From assembly GCF_022662015.1 (NCBI RefSeq), contig NZ_JAKMCM010000005.1, positions 62,001-126,000 on the forward strand: a stretch of DNA of 64,000 nucleotides. The letters are read 5' to 3'. The DNA is from Aestuariivivens sediminicola (lineage in GTDB: Bacteria > Bacteroidota > Bacteroidia > Flavobacteriales > Flavobacteriaceae). The notes under the pieces were generated by a model, which had not been told where the DNA came from, ran no database searches, and worked only from the letters and a program-made list of their open reading frames with translations. This document shows, piece after piece, positions 45,519 through 54,580 of this stretch. The position numbers and the translations under genes are program-made. Each line of letters opens with the position of its first letter. The stretch's first letter is position 1.

Positions 45519-46448
45519 TTATTCTTTCTTTAATAACAATTGTATTTGTTGCTTAATCGCTTTCGACTTCGTTTGGAGTTCCTCCAGGGTTAAGCCTTCT
45601 GTCATGTTAGGCCTTTTATGACCTATATAGGTTAACCATGAATCTTTTGTCATTCGTTGGCGTTTTTGAACAAGTTTTAAGATCTCCATGCCATGATGAT
45701 GTAACGAAAGAAAACTATTGATGTCTTTTCTTTTTTCCAGAGCAGTTTCTCCCAGAGATAATAAAATTTGTCTTGCCATTAAAAAATGGCCTTCTTCATT
45801 CGGATGAATACCATCTTTAGCGAATACAAATGTTGCATCTAATTCACGAGATGTTTCGAGTTGCTTTTTCATTGGCCAATGAATATCTATGACCTGCCAT
45901 CCATGGGTGAACTGCTTACTTAACAACCAATCGGAATACATATCAAGGACGTTTGCATACGCTTTGCCTTTACGTTCATCATAGACAGCTGGGGTGATAT
46001 GGAGTATTTCGGCACCTGATTTTTCTACTTCCTTATGAAGCCAATTCATGCCTTTCTTGAATTTCTTAAAGCGTTTCTCGTCGAATGGTAAATAAATACC
46101 ATCATTCATTCCATAACAGGCAAATACGACATCCGGTTTTAATAGCTTAAGGACACGTTTTAGTCGTTCATGTAAATCGGGTCGTGGGAAGTTTCCATTG
46201 GCATGATTCAATTCAGACAGCCCCGATACCGTTTCACTGGGCAAACCTACATTTATAAATTCAAAGTTATCATGAGGGTAAGCGATTGAGAAATAGGCGT
46301 CTATAAGCTCTATATAGTGACCTTGATAGGTTATGCTGTTTCCTAAAAACACGATGCGCTTAACCGTATCGGAATTAAAATACGATTGTGCATGCATATG
46401 AAATTGCATTCCAATACTAAAGGCCAATAAAAAAATTAATTTATGCAT
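45519..46448 (-). CDS. SGNH/GDSL hydrolase, secreted
   Basis: A 309-residue hydrolase with a signal peptide (MHKLIFLLAFSIGMQFHMHAQ). Block I has RIVFLGNSITYQGHY (Ser in GNS), block III CYGMNDGIY (Asn in GMND), and block V FAKDGIHPNEEGHF (Asp/His in DGIHP). Family members are esterases, including sugar deacetylases and rhamnogalacturonan acetylesterases. It heads the SGNH-CIA30-AKR run on the minus strand. Confidence 0.88.
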   Translation of the reverse strand: MHKLIFLLAFSIGMQFHMHAQSYFNSDTVKRIVFLGNSITYQGHYIELIDAYFSIAYPHDNFEFINVGLPSETVSGLSELNHANGNFPRPDLHERLKRVLKLLKPDVVFACYGMNDGIYLPFDEKRFKKFKKGMNWLHKEVEKSGAEILHITPAVYDERKGKAYANVLDMYSDWLLSKQFTHGWQVIDIHWPMKKQLETSRELDATFVFAKDGIHPNEEGHFLMARQILLSLGETALEKRKDINSFLSLHHHGMEILKLVQKRQRMTKDSWLTYIGHKRPNMTEGLTLEELQTKSKAIKQQIQLLLKKE

Positions 46449-46627
46449 TACTTCGTTAATATCGGGTTCTCATGCAACTGCCCATTTTAGACCAACGGCT
46501 TCTATGGATTTCCCATTCCTGTAAAGTTCGCTAAGATTAGCCGGAATAGGAATCGAACTATCTTGGGTCTGCCATTTTTGATTCAGCATTTCACAGGCGA
46601 TTAATTTTATCCAGGGTCACATTTTCG

Positions 46628-47377
46628 TTATTTCTTCTTCAACTCTTTATCCAGTGTAATAATTAGCTCTTCCATTTGAGGGACTATTGAATCAAAGAAA
46701 TTGATCACAGATTTGGAACTCGAAGATCCCCAGGAAAGTAATTCCAAAAAGGATGGATTTGTTCTAAGGTTTACATCTTTCATTCGGTTATAAAGGTATG
46801 TTACTTCTCCGTTCTTAATTTCTACGGATAAATCATCCTTTAATTGTTCTTCAAGCTTTTTACTCTCGGCAAAATAGTTATCCATAGTTATTTCTATTAT
46901 TCCGGCTGCTTTGGGCAATTCGAATTCATATAAATCAATTATCATATTTCTCAAAGAATCATTGCTCACCCTGTCAATCCCCGTTGATTTCAAAGCTTCA
47001 TAAGGCCCATTGTTATAGGTTAAATGAAAACCGGTTGTCAAACCATTGAAATGATGATTTATACTATCCCTGTTAATAGAATCCGATATAAGATAATTTT
47101 CGAAGAATAAAGCAGCGTTTTGTATTTTTTGCAATCGAGATCCGACCAGGTGATTTTTGAAATAATCAACATCCTTCTCCAAAGCATGTTTAATTTCAAT
47201 TAACATTTTCTTTTCATAAACACGATCCTTTTTATCTTCATTTGCATTGTTGATCTGTAAGGCAATTAAAATTCCTATAACTACAAGGGCAATTTCTCCA
47301 ACAGCGTAAACCAAGTATTTGCTAAACTTGTTTTCAGAGAGTAATCGCTGGCGTCTTCTTCTAAAAAACTTAATCAT
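46628..47377 (-). CDS. DUF6090 family membrane protein
   Basis: A 249-residue protein I recall as DUF6090. It starts MIKFFRRRRQRLLSENKFSKYLVY (ATG 47377; a longer frame to 47404 is unlikely), followed by one membrane helix (VGEIALVVIGILIALQINN, about 24-43). The rest is a helical soluble domain (EKKMLIEIKHALEKDVDYFKN…). Very common and multi-copy in Flavobacteriia; function unknown. It lies 107 bases from the PLP decarboxylase with a 21-bp palindrome in the gap. Confidence 0.85.
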   Translation of the reverse strand: MIKFFRRRRQRLLSENKFSKYLVYAVGEIALVVIGILIALQINNANEDKKDRVYEKKMLIEIKHALEKDVDYFKNHLVGSRLQKIQNAALFFENYLISDSINRDSINHHFNGLTTGFHLTYNNGPYEALKSTGIDRVSNDSLRNMIIDLYEFELPKAAGIIEITMDNYFAESKKLEEQLKDDLSVEIKNGEVTYLYNRMKDVNLRTNPSFLELLSWGSSSSKSVINFFDSIVPQMEELIITLDKELKKK

Positions 47378-47418
47378 AATATTATCTTTTTTTATTTTCC
47401 GCAAGCGGCTATCTCAAC

Positions 47419-47439
47419 CAAAGGTCTTCAAGACCTTTG
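47419..47439. repeat. 21-bp perfect palindrome
   Basis: CAAAGGTCTT-C-AAGACCTTTG, perfect 10-bp arms about one base, in the 47378-47511 gap. A GC-rich CCGC/GCGG pair lies just left of it. As a hairpin it would be 8 bp with a 5-base loop and no T run, so it may be an operator or an inefficient terminator. Confidence 0.55.
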
Positions 47440-47511
47440 ATTTTGCTTTGCAAAATTGCGTTTCGATAATCTAAAGAATTTTATCATTGCTTAATAGTTG
47501 GTCATCATTGA

Positions 47512-49008
47512 TTATGCATTTTCTGTCTCAGATAATTTTAGATGGACTCTATTACCTGCTTTAACTGTGATATCAATAATTTCTTCAATATCTTTTTTCG
47601 AAGTTCTGAAATTAACAATACAGGCTCTCAAACAATACATGCCATTGACAATAGCATTTGATAGAAATAACTTACCTCCAGTTTGTAATTCATTCAACAA
47701 AGCTTCATTTAATTTATTTAAATAGTCATTATCTGCTTTTTGATTAAGCGGATTATACCTAAATGTGGTAATACTTAAATTTTGAGAAACCGCATCCAAT
47801 TGGGGATGCTTATCTGCTAGTTCATACAATAATTCGGATAGTTCAATATCTTCACTTATAAGTTTTTCATAACCATTCCGTCCTTCATGTTGCAGTGATA
47901 ACCATACTTTTAACGCCCTGAACCCACGAGAGTTTTGAAGTCCGTATTCATAAAAATTCTGAGCAACTTCATTTTTACTAGTACTAAAGTTATAATATTC
48001 TGGATGCGAACTATAGGTGTCTATCAGATACTTCGGGTCTTTAACCAAAGTACAACCGGCTTCCAGGGGACTGTATAACCATTTATGAGGGTCAAGAGCA
48101 ATAGAGTCAGCTTCCGAAAGCCCTTCAAATACCTCCTTGTATTTTGGGACTACCGCAGCGGGAGCACCATAGGCTCCATCGATATGAAACCATAAATTAT
48201 ACGCTTTACAAATGGCTGAAATGCCTTTTAAATCGTCTACAACACCGGTGCTGACATCACCGGCAGTGCCAATGACCATTACAGGGTTGTAACCATTTGC
48301 GATATCGTTTATAATTGTTTTTTCAAGGACCTGATTATTCATTTTATTGGATGAATCCGTCTCTATCCAACGAATAGATTTTAACCCTAAACCAAATAAA
48401 ATTGCAGCTTTTTCAATCCAGGTATGTGTTGTTTTCGAACAATAAACAGATAGTTTCTTATTTATATTTGAAAGGCCATTTTCTTTTATACTTTTTGGAG
48501 CTTTCGCTGTTCTGGCAGCTAAAAGGGCCGTAAAATTCGCCATATTTCCACCACTTACTAATATCCCACCATAGTTCGGAGAAACACCGATGAATTCAGC
48601 CAGCCATTGGACTGTTTGTTTTTCAATTTCGGTGGCCATTGGGCTCAAAATATGTGCTCCCACATTAGGATTCACAGATGCAGCGAGCAAATCGGCCAGA
48701 GCCCCAATCGGGGAAGCAGATGACGTTATATATCCTAAAAATTTAGGATGACCATTAAATAGAGAATTATGAAGTAGTAAATCGGTTGCTCTCGTTATTA
48801 GTTCAGCCGCAGGTCTACCATATTCAGGCAAAGAGGTGTTTCCTAATAGGCTCTGTAATTCACTTGGACTTTTGTTAAATGTAACAGGGTTTTCATTAAT
48901 TGTAGATATAAACTCAGAAATATCATCTATTAATTGATATCCTATTTTTCTAAATTCGTCTTTGTTGATTTCGATTGAATTAACTCGATTTTTTATCATA
49001 ATAATCAA
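47512..49008 (-). CDS. PLP-dependent group II amino-acid decarboxylase
   Basis: A 498-residue aspartate-aminotransferase-fold decarboxylase. The PLP lysine is Lys309 in SIALDPHKWLYSP; PLP-binding His/Asp residues are in LWFHIDGAYGAPAAVV. Sequence LSPMATEIEKQTVQWLAEFIG and GILVSGGNMANFTALLAART place it with aromatic-L-amino-acid/tyrosine decarboxylases rather than lysine or glutamate. Product likely an aromatic amine, exact substrate unknown. It stands alone on the minus strand. Confidence 0.92.
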   Translation of the reverse strand: MIIMIKNRVNSIEINKDEFRKIGYQLIDDISEFISTINENPVTFNKSPSELQSLLGNTSLPEYGRPAAELITRATDLLLHNSLFNGHPKFLGYITSSASPIGALADLLAASVNPNVGAHILSPMATEIEKQTVQWLAEFIGVSPNYGGILVSGGNMANFTALLAARTAKAPKSIKENGLSNINKKLSVYCSKTTHTWIEKAAILFGLGLKSIRWIETDSSNKMNNQVLEKTIINDIANGYNPVMVIGTAGDVSTGVVDDLKGISAICKAYNLWFHIDGAYGAPAAVVPKYKEVFEGLSEADSIALDPHKWLYSPLEAGCTLVKDPKYLIDTYSSHPEYYNFSTSKNEVAQNFYEYGLQNSRGFRALKVWLSLQHEGRNGYEKLISEDIELSELLYELADKHPQLDAVSQNLSITTFRYNPLNQKADNDYLNKLNEALLNELQTGGKLFLSNAIVNGMYCLRACIVNFRTSKKDIEEIIDITVKAGNRVHLKLSETENA

Positions 49009-49486
49009 ATGCCATTAGTGTTGCCAACTCGTTATGTTTCTATATCTAAGCTTTTACCCTTTTTAAATTTAACTAATATTCTTAAAGTCACAAGACGTTC
49101 CATGGTTAAATAAAAGAATAATATTGTGGGTATTGGTGGAGGGATTTGGTATAAAAATGAATGAATTTGTATTTAATTGTTATTAAATACAAGGAATCGA
49201 TAGGTCGCTTAAAGGCTCAAAAACACTCTTAATATAAGCTTTTAGGTTAATTAGATGTAGCCCTGTCAAAATCTACTTTAGGAAGGGGTCGGGAGTACGA
49301 AACAGTATGATTTGGACCTATTATAAATTGACTGAAAGGAAGACAGGTAAAATCAAAATTTCCTTGAAAAAACATCACTTTTCAAAGATTTAGAATTTTT
49401 TAAAATGGTGGTAGTGACCTATGGCGTTGGTTTGATTGACTCAGGATTATGTTACAACAACTGTTTTTCTTCTCTATAGTATCGAT
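49009..49486. other. 478-base gap with partial repeat copy
   Basis: Low-complexity, AT-rich space. A partial copy of the GGTGG-type repeat lies at 49381-49432 (see repeat entries). No gene seen. Confidence 0.5.
49381..49432. repeat. partial copy G of the dispersed repeat
   Basis: Sequence TTCAAAGATTTAGAATTTTT then TAAAATGGTGGTAGTGACCT. It aligns with the copy at 54519-54580 over about 50 bases. Both lack the hairpin half seen in full copies. Confidence 0.55.
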
Positions 49487-50230
49487 TCAGTGCTTAGAAT
49501 AGATAACAGGCATTTGGCCTTTCCATTCGTTCCATAACGTGTTATCATTTATCAATTCCGACATAAAGTGGCCTACATTTATTCGGCTCACCTTTCCAGC
49601 ATTAAAAATTGCACTTCGAATCGGTGATGGGTATATCTCATATGCGGTAACCTCATCCTCATTTATCAAACCATCAGGTCTCACCGCCACCCATTCAATG
49701 TGTTTATCGCTTTGACCAATTTGTGTTCTTAAATAATCAGCTGCCTTTTCATTATCCACATGTGGTGGTAATAACAATCTAAGAAGGCCAATAACACATT
49801 TTTGCGCAAATGAAATGGGTTCGTTTATGTCTCGATTGCTGTTTCCCGATGTGTTCATTAAAACGAACTTCACAGGGCTTTTCAACTCATGATTTTTTAC
49901 CGCATGACATAGTCGTTTAGTTGCGTCTGTCACGAGCCTTCTTGGTTCGCCATAAATACCTTTGAAAGAAACGACATGTCCCAAACAGGATGCTATGGTA
50001 TCACAATCGGAGGTGTATTGAATCAATTGTTTTTCAGTTAATTCTAAAATGCTCGCAGTAATAATTTCTAAATTGGTACTCTCAAACCATGATTTTGGCA
50101 AATGTGCTTTTGAGCGCACAATGATTCTAACCTTATTTCCTTTAAGCAAGAGTTGATTCACTAAATGTCTGCCCGTTGCACCACTTGCACCAACGACCAA
50201 GACTAACATTGTATTCTTGTTATTGGTCAT
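49487..50230 (-). CDS. NAD(P)-binding Rossmann oxidoreductase-like protein
   Basis: A 247-residue atypical SDR/NmrA-like protein. The nucleotide motif is MLVLVVGASGATGRHLVNQLL (8-28). The segment SCLGHVVSFKGIYGEPRRLVTDATKRLCHAV and FVLMNTSGNSN follow. No catalytic Tyr-x3-Lys is evident. It overlaps by 11 bases with the 55-residue gene upstream. ATG 50230 is chosen; ATG 50209 is possible. Confidence 0.85.
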   Translation of the reverse strand: MTNNKNTMLVLVVGASGATGRHLVNQLLLKGNKVRIIVRSKAHLPKSWFESTNLEIITASILELTEKQLIQYTSDCDTIASCLGHVVSFKGIYGEPRRLVTDATKRLCHAVKNHELKSPVKFVLMNTSGNSNRDINEPISFAQKCVIGLLRLLLPPHVDNEKAADYLRTQIGQSDKHIEWVAVRPDGLINEDEVTAYEIYPSPIRSAIFNAGKVSRINVGHFMSELINDNTLWNEWKGQMPVIYSKH

Positions 50231-50387
50231 TATTTGGATTGCCGTTTTGTTGTTTTTTGACTAATGTTGTTCCAATACCAATGGCGATTCCTAAACTTAG
50301 CCAAAGGGCTAAATTGTCTGTTAGAATGCCGACAACACTTCCGATGACAATACCCAATGCCAATCCTGTTTTATTTTTACGTTTCAT
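50220..50387 (-). CDS. small membrane protein (55 aa)
   Basis: Frame MKRKNKTGLALGIVIGSVVG … NPNNDQ, 55 residues, with two glycine-rich hydrophobic stretches (about 9-20 and 28-41). It is basic at the start. It overlaps the start of the 49487-50230 gene by 11 bases on the same strand, typical of a coupled operon, so it is probably real. Glycine-zipper-like segments are common in small membrane proteins; the function is unknown. Confidence 0.6.
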   Translation of the reverse strand: MKRKNKTGLALGIVIGSVVGILTDNLALWLSLGIAIGIGTTLVKKQQNGNPNNDQ

Positions 50388-50477
50388 ATATAGAAGTAAT
50401 TTGTTTTTACCTGAACATAATTTCAGTGATATGACGTTTGGATTATCAGTTTGTTACCAATGGTTTTAGAATAGCCC

Positions 50478-50540
50478 ATTTAATTTTTAAAATGCCGGCG
50501 GTGGACTATGGTGGTGGGGTGGGGGTATTTAATAAAATAA
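50478..50540. repeat. partial copy F of the dispersed repeat
   Basis: TTTTTAAAATGCCGGCGGTGG then ACTATGGTGGTGGGGTGGGGG. It shares the AAAATG…GGTGG and GGTGGTGGG halves with other copies. Strong two-tetrad G-quadruplex potential on the plus strand. Confidence 0.55.
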
Positions 50541-50542
50541 CA

Positions 50543-51253
50543 TTATTCTCTTTTACTCCATATTTCATGGATTGGTTCACCTTTACTCGACAGTCCTGAA
50601 TGGTGCCAATTACCATCTACTAAATCATAATCAAATTTTAAGCTAGCCCCCACTCGGGAATCATCCCTTGAAAAGAATTCAATATTTTCGCCATATTCTC
50701 CGTTGGTGGTTGTATAAGTTCCACCTCCTGTTCCCATAAATTGTTTGGTTTCTGTATTATAAGCGATCCATTGAAAACGAGTTCCGGATAAGATTTTCAT
50801 GGTTTTTCTAGGTCTACTTGTATCAATCATTTGTGTTTTGCCATCTCTTACGCGACCAGAAAATAACCATGTACCTTGTAATTTTCCGGGCTCACCATGA
50901 TCTATTCTTTTATACGTCCGATCCCGACCCACGATTCCCATGACAGAGTCGTTTATAAACACTTTAAAACTCACTTCTTTACCCACCTTATCAGGATATT
51001 TTGAGTCGAATTCTACTGTTTCGGTCATCGTATCGCCGGTTAATTTCCAGGTTCCACCCTCGGTCCTTATAAACTTACCTGTTTTTGAGTCGTGGGTTGC
51101 AATGACCTGGTAACCGTCCCCGAAAATAACAACACTTTTAAGTGGATCTCCATTTTCAGACTTGTGATAACTTTCCCAGGCCCCGATAAAACTTTGAGCA
51201 TTAAGTCCTGCAGATAAGCATGCACAAATGAGTAGTACAGTTATTTTTTTCAT
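50543..51253 (-). CDS. secreted protein with two lipocalin-like repeats
   Basis: A 236-residue exported protein (signal peptide MKKITVLLICACLSAGLNAQ). Two similar beta-rich repeats are visible: GAWESYHKSENGD…GGTWKLTGDTMTETVEF (about 24-105) and GTWLFSGRVRDG…GGTYTTTNGEYGENIEFF (about 127-225). I recall such lipocalin-like pairs in Flavobacteriia as membrane or secreted proteins. Ligand unknown. Lies between two repeat copies. Confidence 0.8.
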   Translation of the reverse strand: MKKITVLLICACLSAGLNAQSFIGAWESYHKSENGDPLKSVVIFGDGYQVIATHDSKTGKFIRTEGGTWKLTGDTMTETVEFDSKYPDKVGKEVSFKVFINDSVMGIVGRDRTYKRIDHGEPGKLQGTWLFSGRVRDGKTQMIDTSRPRKTMKILSGTRFQWIAYNTETKQFMGTGGGTYTTTNGEYGENIEFFSRDDSRVGASLKFDYDLVDGNWHHSGLSSKGEPIHEIWSKRE

Positions 51254-51309
51254 GAGTTTATAGTTTTAAAATTTTATATCTACAAAAATGGGAATCTATT
51301 GGTTAATCA

Positions 51310-51455
51310 TAATGAAGCACAACAAACGGATAAAAACACTAGTGTATTTATCCATTATGTATTAAAGATAAGCTCTACAAGCTAATTATCATAATAATGT
51401 TTCCTTTCTTACCAAACAAAAAATGTAACGGTGGTGGGTTTTTTGATAAACTATA
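51310..51455. repeat. full copy A of the dispersed structured repeat
   Basis: Order on the plus strand: GCACAACAAAC, a near-perfect palindrome GGATAAAAACACT/AGTGTATTTATCC (51328-51353, one mismatch), then AAAGATAAGCTCTACAAG, ATAATAATGTTTCCTTTCTT, ACCAAACAAAAAATG and GGTGGTGGGTTTTTT. On the minus strand this includes a five-codon frame MIISL* at 51375-51392 with an AAGGAAA site 7 bases before its ATG. Confidence 0.75.
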
Positions 51456-51465
51456 ATCACCAAGG

Positions 51466-52128
51466 TTAGGCCAATCCAAAGTAAAAGCTGAGTATACCAA
51501 GGGTATTAAAAAAGCCATGTAGCATAATCATAAACCACAAATCGTATTTGCGCATGTAGAATATTATGGACAAGATTGCTCCCATTGATGCTGCAACAAG
51601 TTGCCCGGTAATTCCTTGCTGCATGTGCATATATCCGAAAAAGCTACAAAATATCAGAATATTAATGACAAGACTGATTTTGCTTTCTCCAAAGAATTTA
51701 AAAAACTGTCGCATAAAATAACCTCGAAAAATAATTTCTTCTCCAAATCCTGCTGTAGCCCACACTATTAATAACCAGACGATGGTGACTTGAAGATTTC
51801 CTTCCAATTGTCTCATGCTTGAATAATCAATAGGCACTCCTGTTAGCATCTCAATACCGGGAACCATTATAGTGACATAGAAAACAAAGAGTCCTATTGC
51901 TGCCAATGGAGCAAGTACAAGGAGATTTTTTACATTGAATTTTTCTTTTTGAAAACCAAGTACTGAAAAAGGTTTTCCATTGTATTCAATATAATTAGCT
52001 ATAATTATGATGATAGAGATAATTATATTTTCAAAAGGTGTTCTGGTGATTGGCCCAAAGTACATGAAACAAATAATGGCCAGGGTGACTAATGGAATTA
52101 CTATTTGTTTAAGCGTTAATTTATTCAT
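51466..52128 (-). CDS. CPBP family intramembrane metalloprotease
   Basis: A 220-residue membrane glutamic-type (Abi/CPBP) protease with about six helices. The catalytic Glu-Glu and Arg are in GFGEEIIFRGYFMRQF (residues about 130-145), and the His pair in FGYMHMQQG and IMLHGFFNTLGI. Relatives process prenylated proteins or act in bacteriocin immunity. It lies in the repeat-rich variable region with no coupled partner. Confidence 0.88.
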   Translation of the reverse strand: MNKLTLKQIVIPLVTLAIICFMYFGPITRTPFENIIISIIIIIANYIEYNGKPFSVLGFQKEKFNVKNLLVLAPLAAIGLFVFYVTIMVPGIEMLTGVPIDYSSMRQLEGNLQVTIVWLLIVWATAGFGEEIIFRGYFMRQFFKFFGESKISLVINILIFCSFFGYMHMQQGITGQLVAASMGAILSIIFYMRKYDLWFMIMLHGFFNTLGILSFYFGLA

Positions 52129-52171
52129 CTTAAATTCAGTTCAGCAGTCTCTTAAGTTTGTTTGCCATCAT

Positions 52172-52300
52172 CCGGATAAACACATGAGTGTCTTAATCTA
52201 TTAAGTTTAAAGATAAGTCCTACAAATCATTTATCATAAAAATGTTTCCTTGCTTACCAAACAAAAAATGTAAAGGTGGTGGGTTTTTGCTGTCACTATT
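52172..52300. repeat. full copy B of the dispersed structured repeat
   Basis: GGATAAACACATGAGTG (palindrome with ACAC/GTGT) starts at 52174. AAAGATAAGTCCTACAAATC, ATAAAAATGTTTCCTTGCTT, ACCAAACAAAAAATG and GGTGGTGGGTTTTTGC follow in the same order as copy A. The minus strand carries a five-codon frame MINDL* at 52220-52237 with AAGGAAA upstream. Confidence 0.75.
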
Positions 52301-52355
52301 TATTATTTTCTTTGAAAATACAGTTTCATATTTTTCTAAACCCATAAATAAATTT

Positions 52356-52928
52356 TCACTTTATTCTTATCTCCTTAACAAATGATGAAATAGGCAATGC
52401 AAAAACTTTTTCACTATGAAATAAGAAAATGACCTCCTTGGTTTTTCCAATTAGCTTACCAGTTTTTATTTCATTGTTGCTTAGTGTAATTGTAATATCC
52501 TTTTGGTTAATTATTTTTTCTTTGGTGTATTTTCCATAATAATCAGCGGATAATAATAGATAGAGAAAGAGAGATACAATAAATAGTAGCGATTTATATA
52601 ATTTGAACCACTTTTTTTTGGCAAAACCAAAATTAGCTCTGCAATAAGATTTCGGCCCTTTCCTTTGCCATAACGAATCCAAATAAAAAATTATGAAGAC
52701 AAATACAGACGATATGGTTGCAAAAAGGAGTATATACAAATCTGAAAATGGCGCAATTAAAAAATCGAAAATATCTCCATAATAAAAAATGTTTATATCA
52801 AACTGAGCATATTTTTGATAATTAAAAAGCATTCCTATTCCAACAGCAATTACATAAGAAATCGTGATAGCTGTTTGTATTTCTCTTATTATTAATTCGT
52901 AAACGTACTTTATTAAACCTTCTTTCAT
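52356..52928 (-). CDS. membrane protein of unknown function (190 aa)
   Basis: A 190-residue protein with about three hydrophobic helices (about 15-33, 55-80, 110-128), then a soluble tail (IINQKDITITLSNNEIKTGKLIGKTKEVIFLFHSEK…). The tail has a small beta-rich look, like an SH3 or Sm-like barrel, but I cannot name it. Base composition is AT-rich like its neighbours, which suggests recent transfer. Confidence 0.7.
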   Translation of the reverse strand: MKEGLIKYVYELIIREIQTAITISYVIAVGIGMLFNYQKYAQFDINIFYYGDIFDFLIAPFSDLYILLFATISSVFVFIIFYLDSLWQRKGPKSYCRANFGFAKKKWFKLYKSLLFIVSLFLYLLLSADYYGKYTKEKIINQKDITITLSNNEIKTGKLIGKTKEVIFLFHSEKVFALPISSFVKEIRIK

Positions 52929-53391
52929 TTCTATTAATTTGCTGACAATACACAGTGTTAGTATTTTCAGGGGGTTAAGTAAACAATAAATAACTAAATC
53001 TTTTTTATTAGCATTAAACTGAGATAGTTTTGAGATTTTAGAATTATTTGGACATCATTTTAATCTAATGGATTTCCAATATTACTTCATTAACCAAACC
53101 TTTTTTATATAGCTGTATTATTTCTACTGAATTCCTTTTTTATTTTAATATCATTTTCAACCTAAAGATTTATCATTAAATAAATGATATTATTTTCCAC
53201 CCACAATAGAGATTTTAAAATTAAAGACTTATTTTTATGAATGAAAATTCTTCCTTTAAAAGTAAAATATTTGTCAAAATCAAAGATAAATTAGAGTTGT
53301 TCATTTTACAATCTGTGGACACCGAATAAATAAGAATTTCCTTTTTAAGAAATAATAATATCGTAATTTTTGTGGGTAACATAATTTTCTA
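52929..53391. other. 463-base very AT-rich gap
   Basis: No supported gene, repeat or hairpin. Very low GC. A TAATTTTTG at about 53360 is one base too long for the -7 consensus of the FkbM gene. Confidence 0.4.
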
Positions 53392-54177
53392 ATGAAAAAA
53401 ATATCTAAATATTTAAAAGGCATCCCATACTTATATAACTTATTAAGATTCTTTTATAAAAAAATATACCCAGATAAAAATAATGTAAGTTATTGGATAA
53501 AGAAGTACATACCAAATCGAGATATTCAAGTATTGCAAATTGGTTCTAATGATGGAGTTAGTGGAGACCCATTAAATAAATTAATTAAAAAAAATTATAA
53601 ATGGAATGTTTTATTTGTAGAACCAATTCCTTCTTTATTTGAAAAACTAAAAGTCAATTATGGTTTAGATAAAAGGTATAAATTCGAGAACGCAGGCATT
53701 AATAAAGATGGTAAACCTCAAAAATTCTATAGAATAGGAGATGAAGCATTTGATAAAATTATTAATCTGTCGGAAGATTATAAACAAATAGGTTCTTTCT
53801 CGAGAGAACAAGTGAAAAAATTATCGTCTGAAGAAGTAAAAAATTATATAGAAGAATTGGATGTAACCTGTATGAATTTGGACGAATTATTAAATAAGCA
53901 TAAAATAAAGACTCTAGATTTGGTACAAATAGATGCTGAAGGATATGATTGGAAGATTTTATCACAACTAAATTTGGAAATTTTTAAACCAGAAATGATA
54001 ATATTTGAAGTGCTAAATTTATTAGAGATCGAAAAAAAACAAGCACTTAATTTTTTAAAGAATAGCTATTATATTTTTCATATGAGGATAGATTACATAT
54101 GCGTTAGAAAAGATAAGTTTAAAAAAAGAGATTTATCTGCGTTGGCCCATAGACAGATAAATTTAAGCACTGACTGA
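53392..54177 (+). CDS. FkbM family methyltransferase
   Basis: A 261-residue SAM-dependent methyltransferase of FkbM type. The SAM-binding loop is in VLQIGSNDGVSGDPLNKLI (about 50-68), with the LFVEPIPSLFEKLKVNYG acidic-end strand after it. Typical roles are O-methylation of sugars or of glycolipids and capsule. The gene is alone and visibly AT-rich compared with the rest of the window, in line with acquired surface-sugar modification genes. The target sugar is unknown. Confidence 0.85.
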   Translation: MKKISKYLKGIPYLYNLLRFFYKKIYPDKNNVSYWIKKYIPNRDIQVLQIGSNDGVSGDPLNKLIKKNYKWNVLFVEPIPSLFEKLKVNYGLDKRYKFENAGINKDGKPQKFYRIGDEAFDKIINLSEDYKQIGSFSREQVKKLSSEEVKNYIEELDVTCMNLDELLNKHKIKTLDLVQIDAEGYDWKILSQLNLEIFKPEMIIFEVLNLLEIEKKQALNFLKNSYYIFHMRIDYICVRKDKFKKRDLSALAHRQINLSTD

Positions 54178-54429
54178 AATAAAAAAAATTATACTGGGTG
54201 TAAGAAGTAGGTTTTTACTTTAAAATATATAAATTTGCAAGGGTTTTTAACTCAGTGTTTTATTTTAAAAGAAAATTCCCTGAAAAACCTGCAAAAACCA
54301 ATAATACATTCTACCGGGATGTAGCCCCGCCTGTACGTGTTCACTCGGCCGGGTCAGTTGGCAATCGTTTGATTCGTGCCTTTTAGGCACTGTTCGGGAA
54401 AGCGAAAGTGAAAGACTTAAAATTAAATT

Positions 54430-54470
54430 GGGGATGTAGCTCAGTTGGCTAGAGCGCTTGACTGGCAGTC
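54430..54470 (+). pseudogene. truncated tRNA-Ala(GGC)
   Basis: The first 41 bases match a tRNA-Ala: acceptor strand GGGGATG, D-arm TAGCTCAGTTGGCTAGAGC, and anticodon arm CTTGACTGGCAGTC with GGC anticodon. Past 54470 the sequence (TCGGGACTGGTCGCCC) no longer pairs; no T-arm or acceptor 3' end follows. It is a remnant, as left by integration or rearrangement at a tRNA gene. Promoter-like AT context precedes it. Confidence 0.65.
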
Positions 54471-54518
54471 GGGACTGGTCGCCCTTATCACTTCATACAA
54501 TCCCAGTAATAGCAAGGC

Positions 54519-54580
54519 TTTTCAGAGAATTAGAATTTTTAAAAATGTTGGTGGTGGACTATAGTGGTGGGTTTTTTGAA
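54519..54580. repeat. partial copy E of the dispersed repeat
   Basis: TTTTCAGAGAATTAGAATTT, AAAAATGTTGGTGGTGGAC, then TAGTGGTGGGTTTTTTGAAA. Same order as copy G but with the complete GGTGGTGGGTTTTTT end. Confidence 0.6.

Noticed and set aside
54310-54400. Intact second tRNA near the CGGGATGTAGC at 54318
   Set aside because: Only the first 11 bases fit a tRNA-Pro start; no anticodon or T-arm follows.
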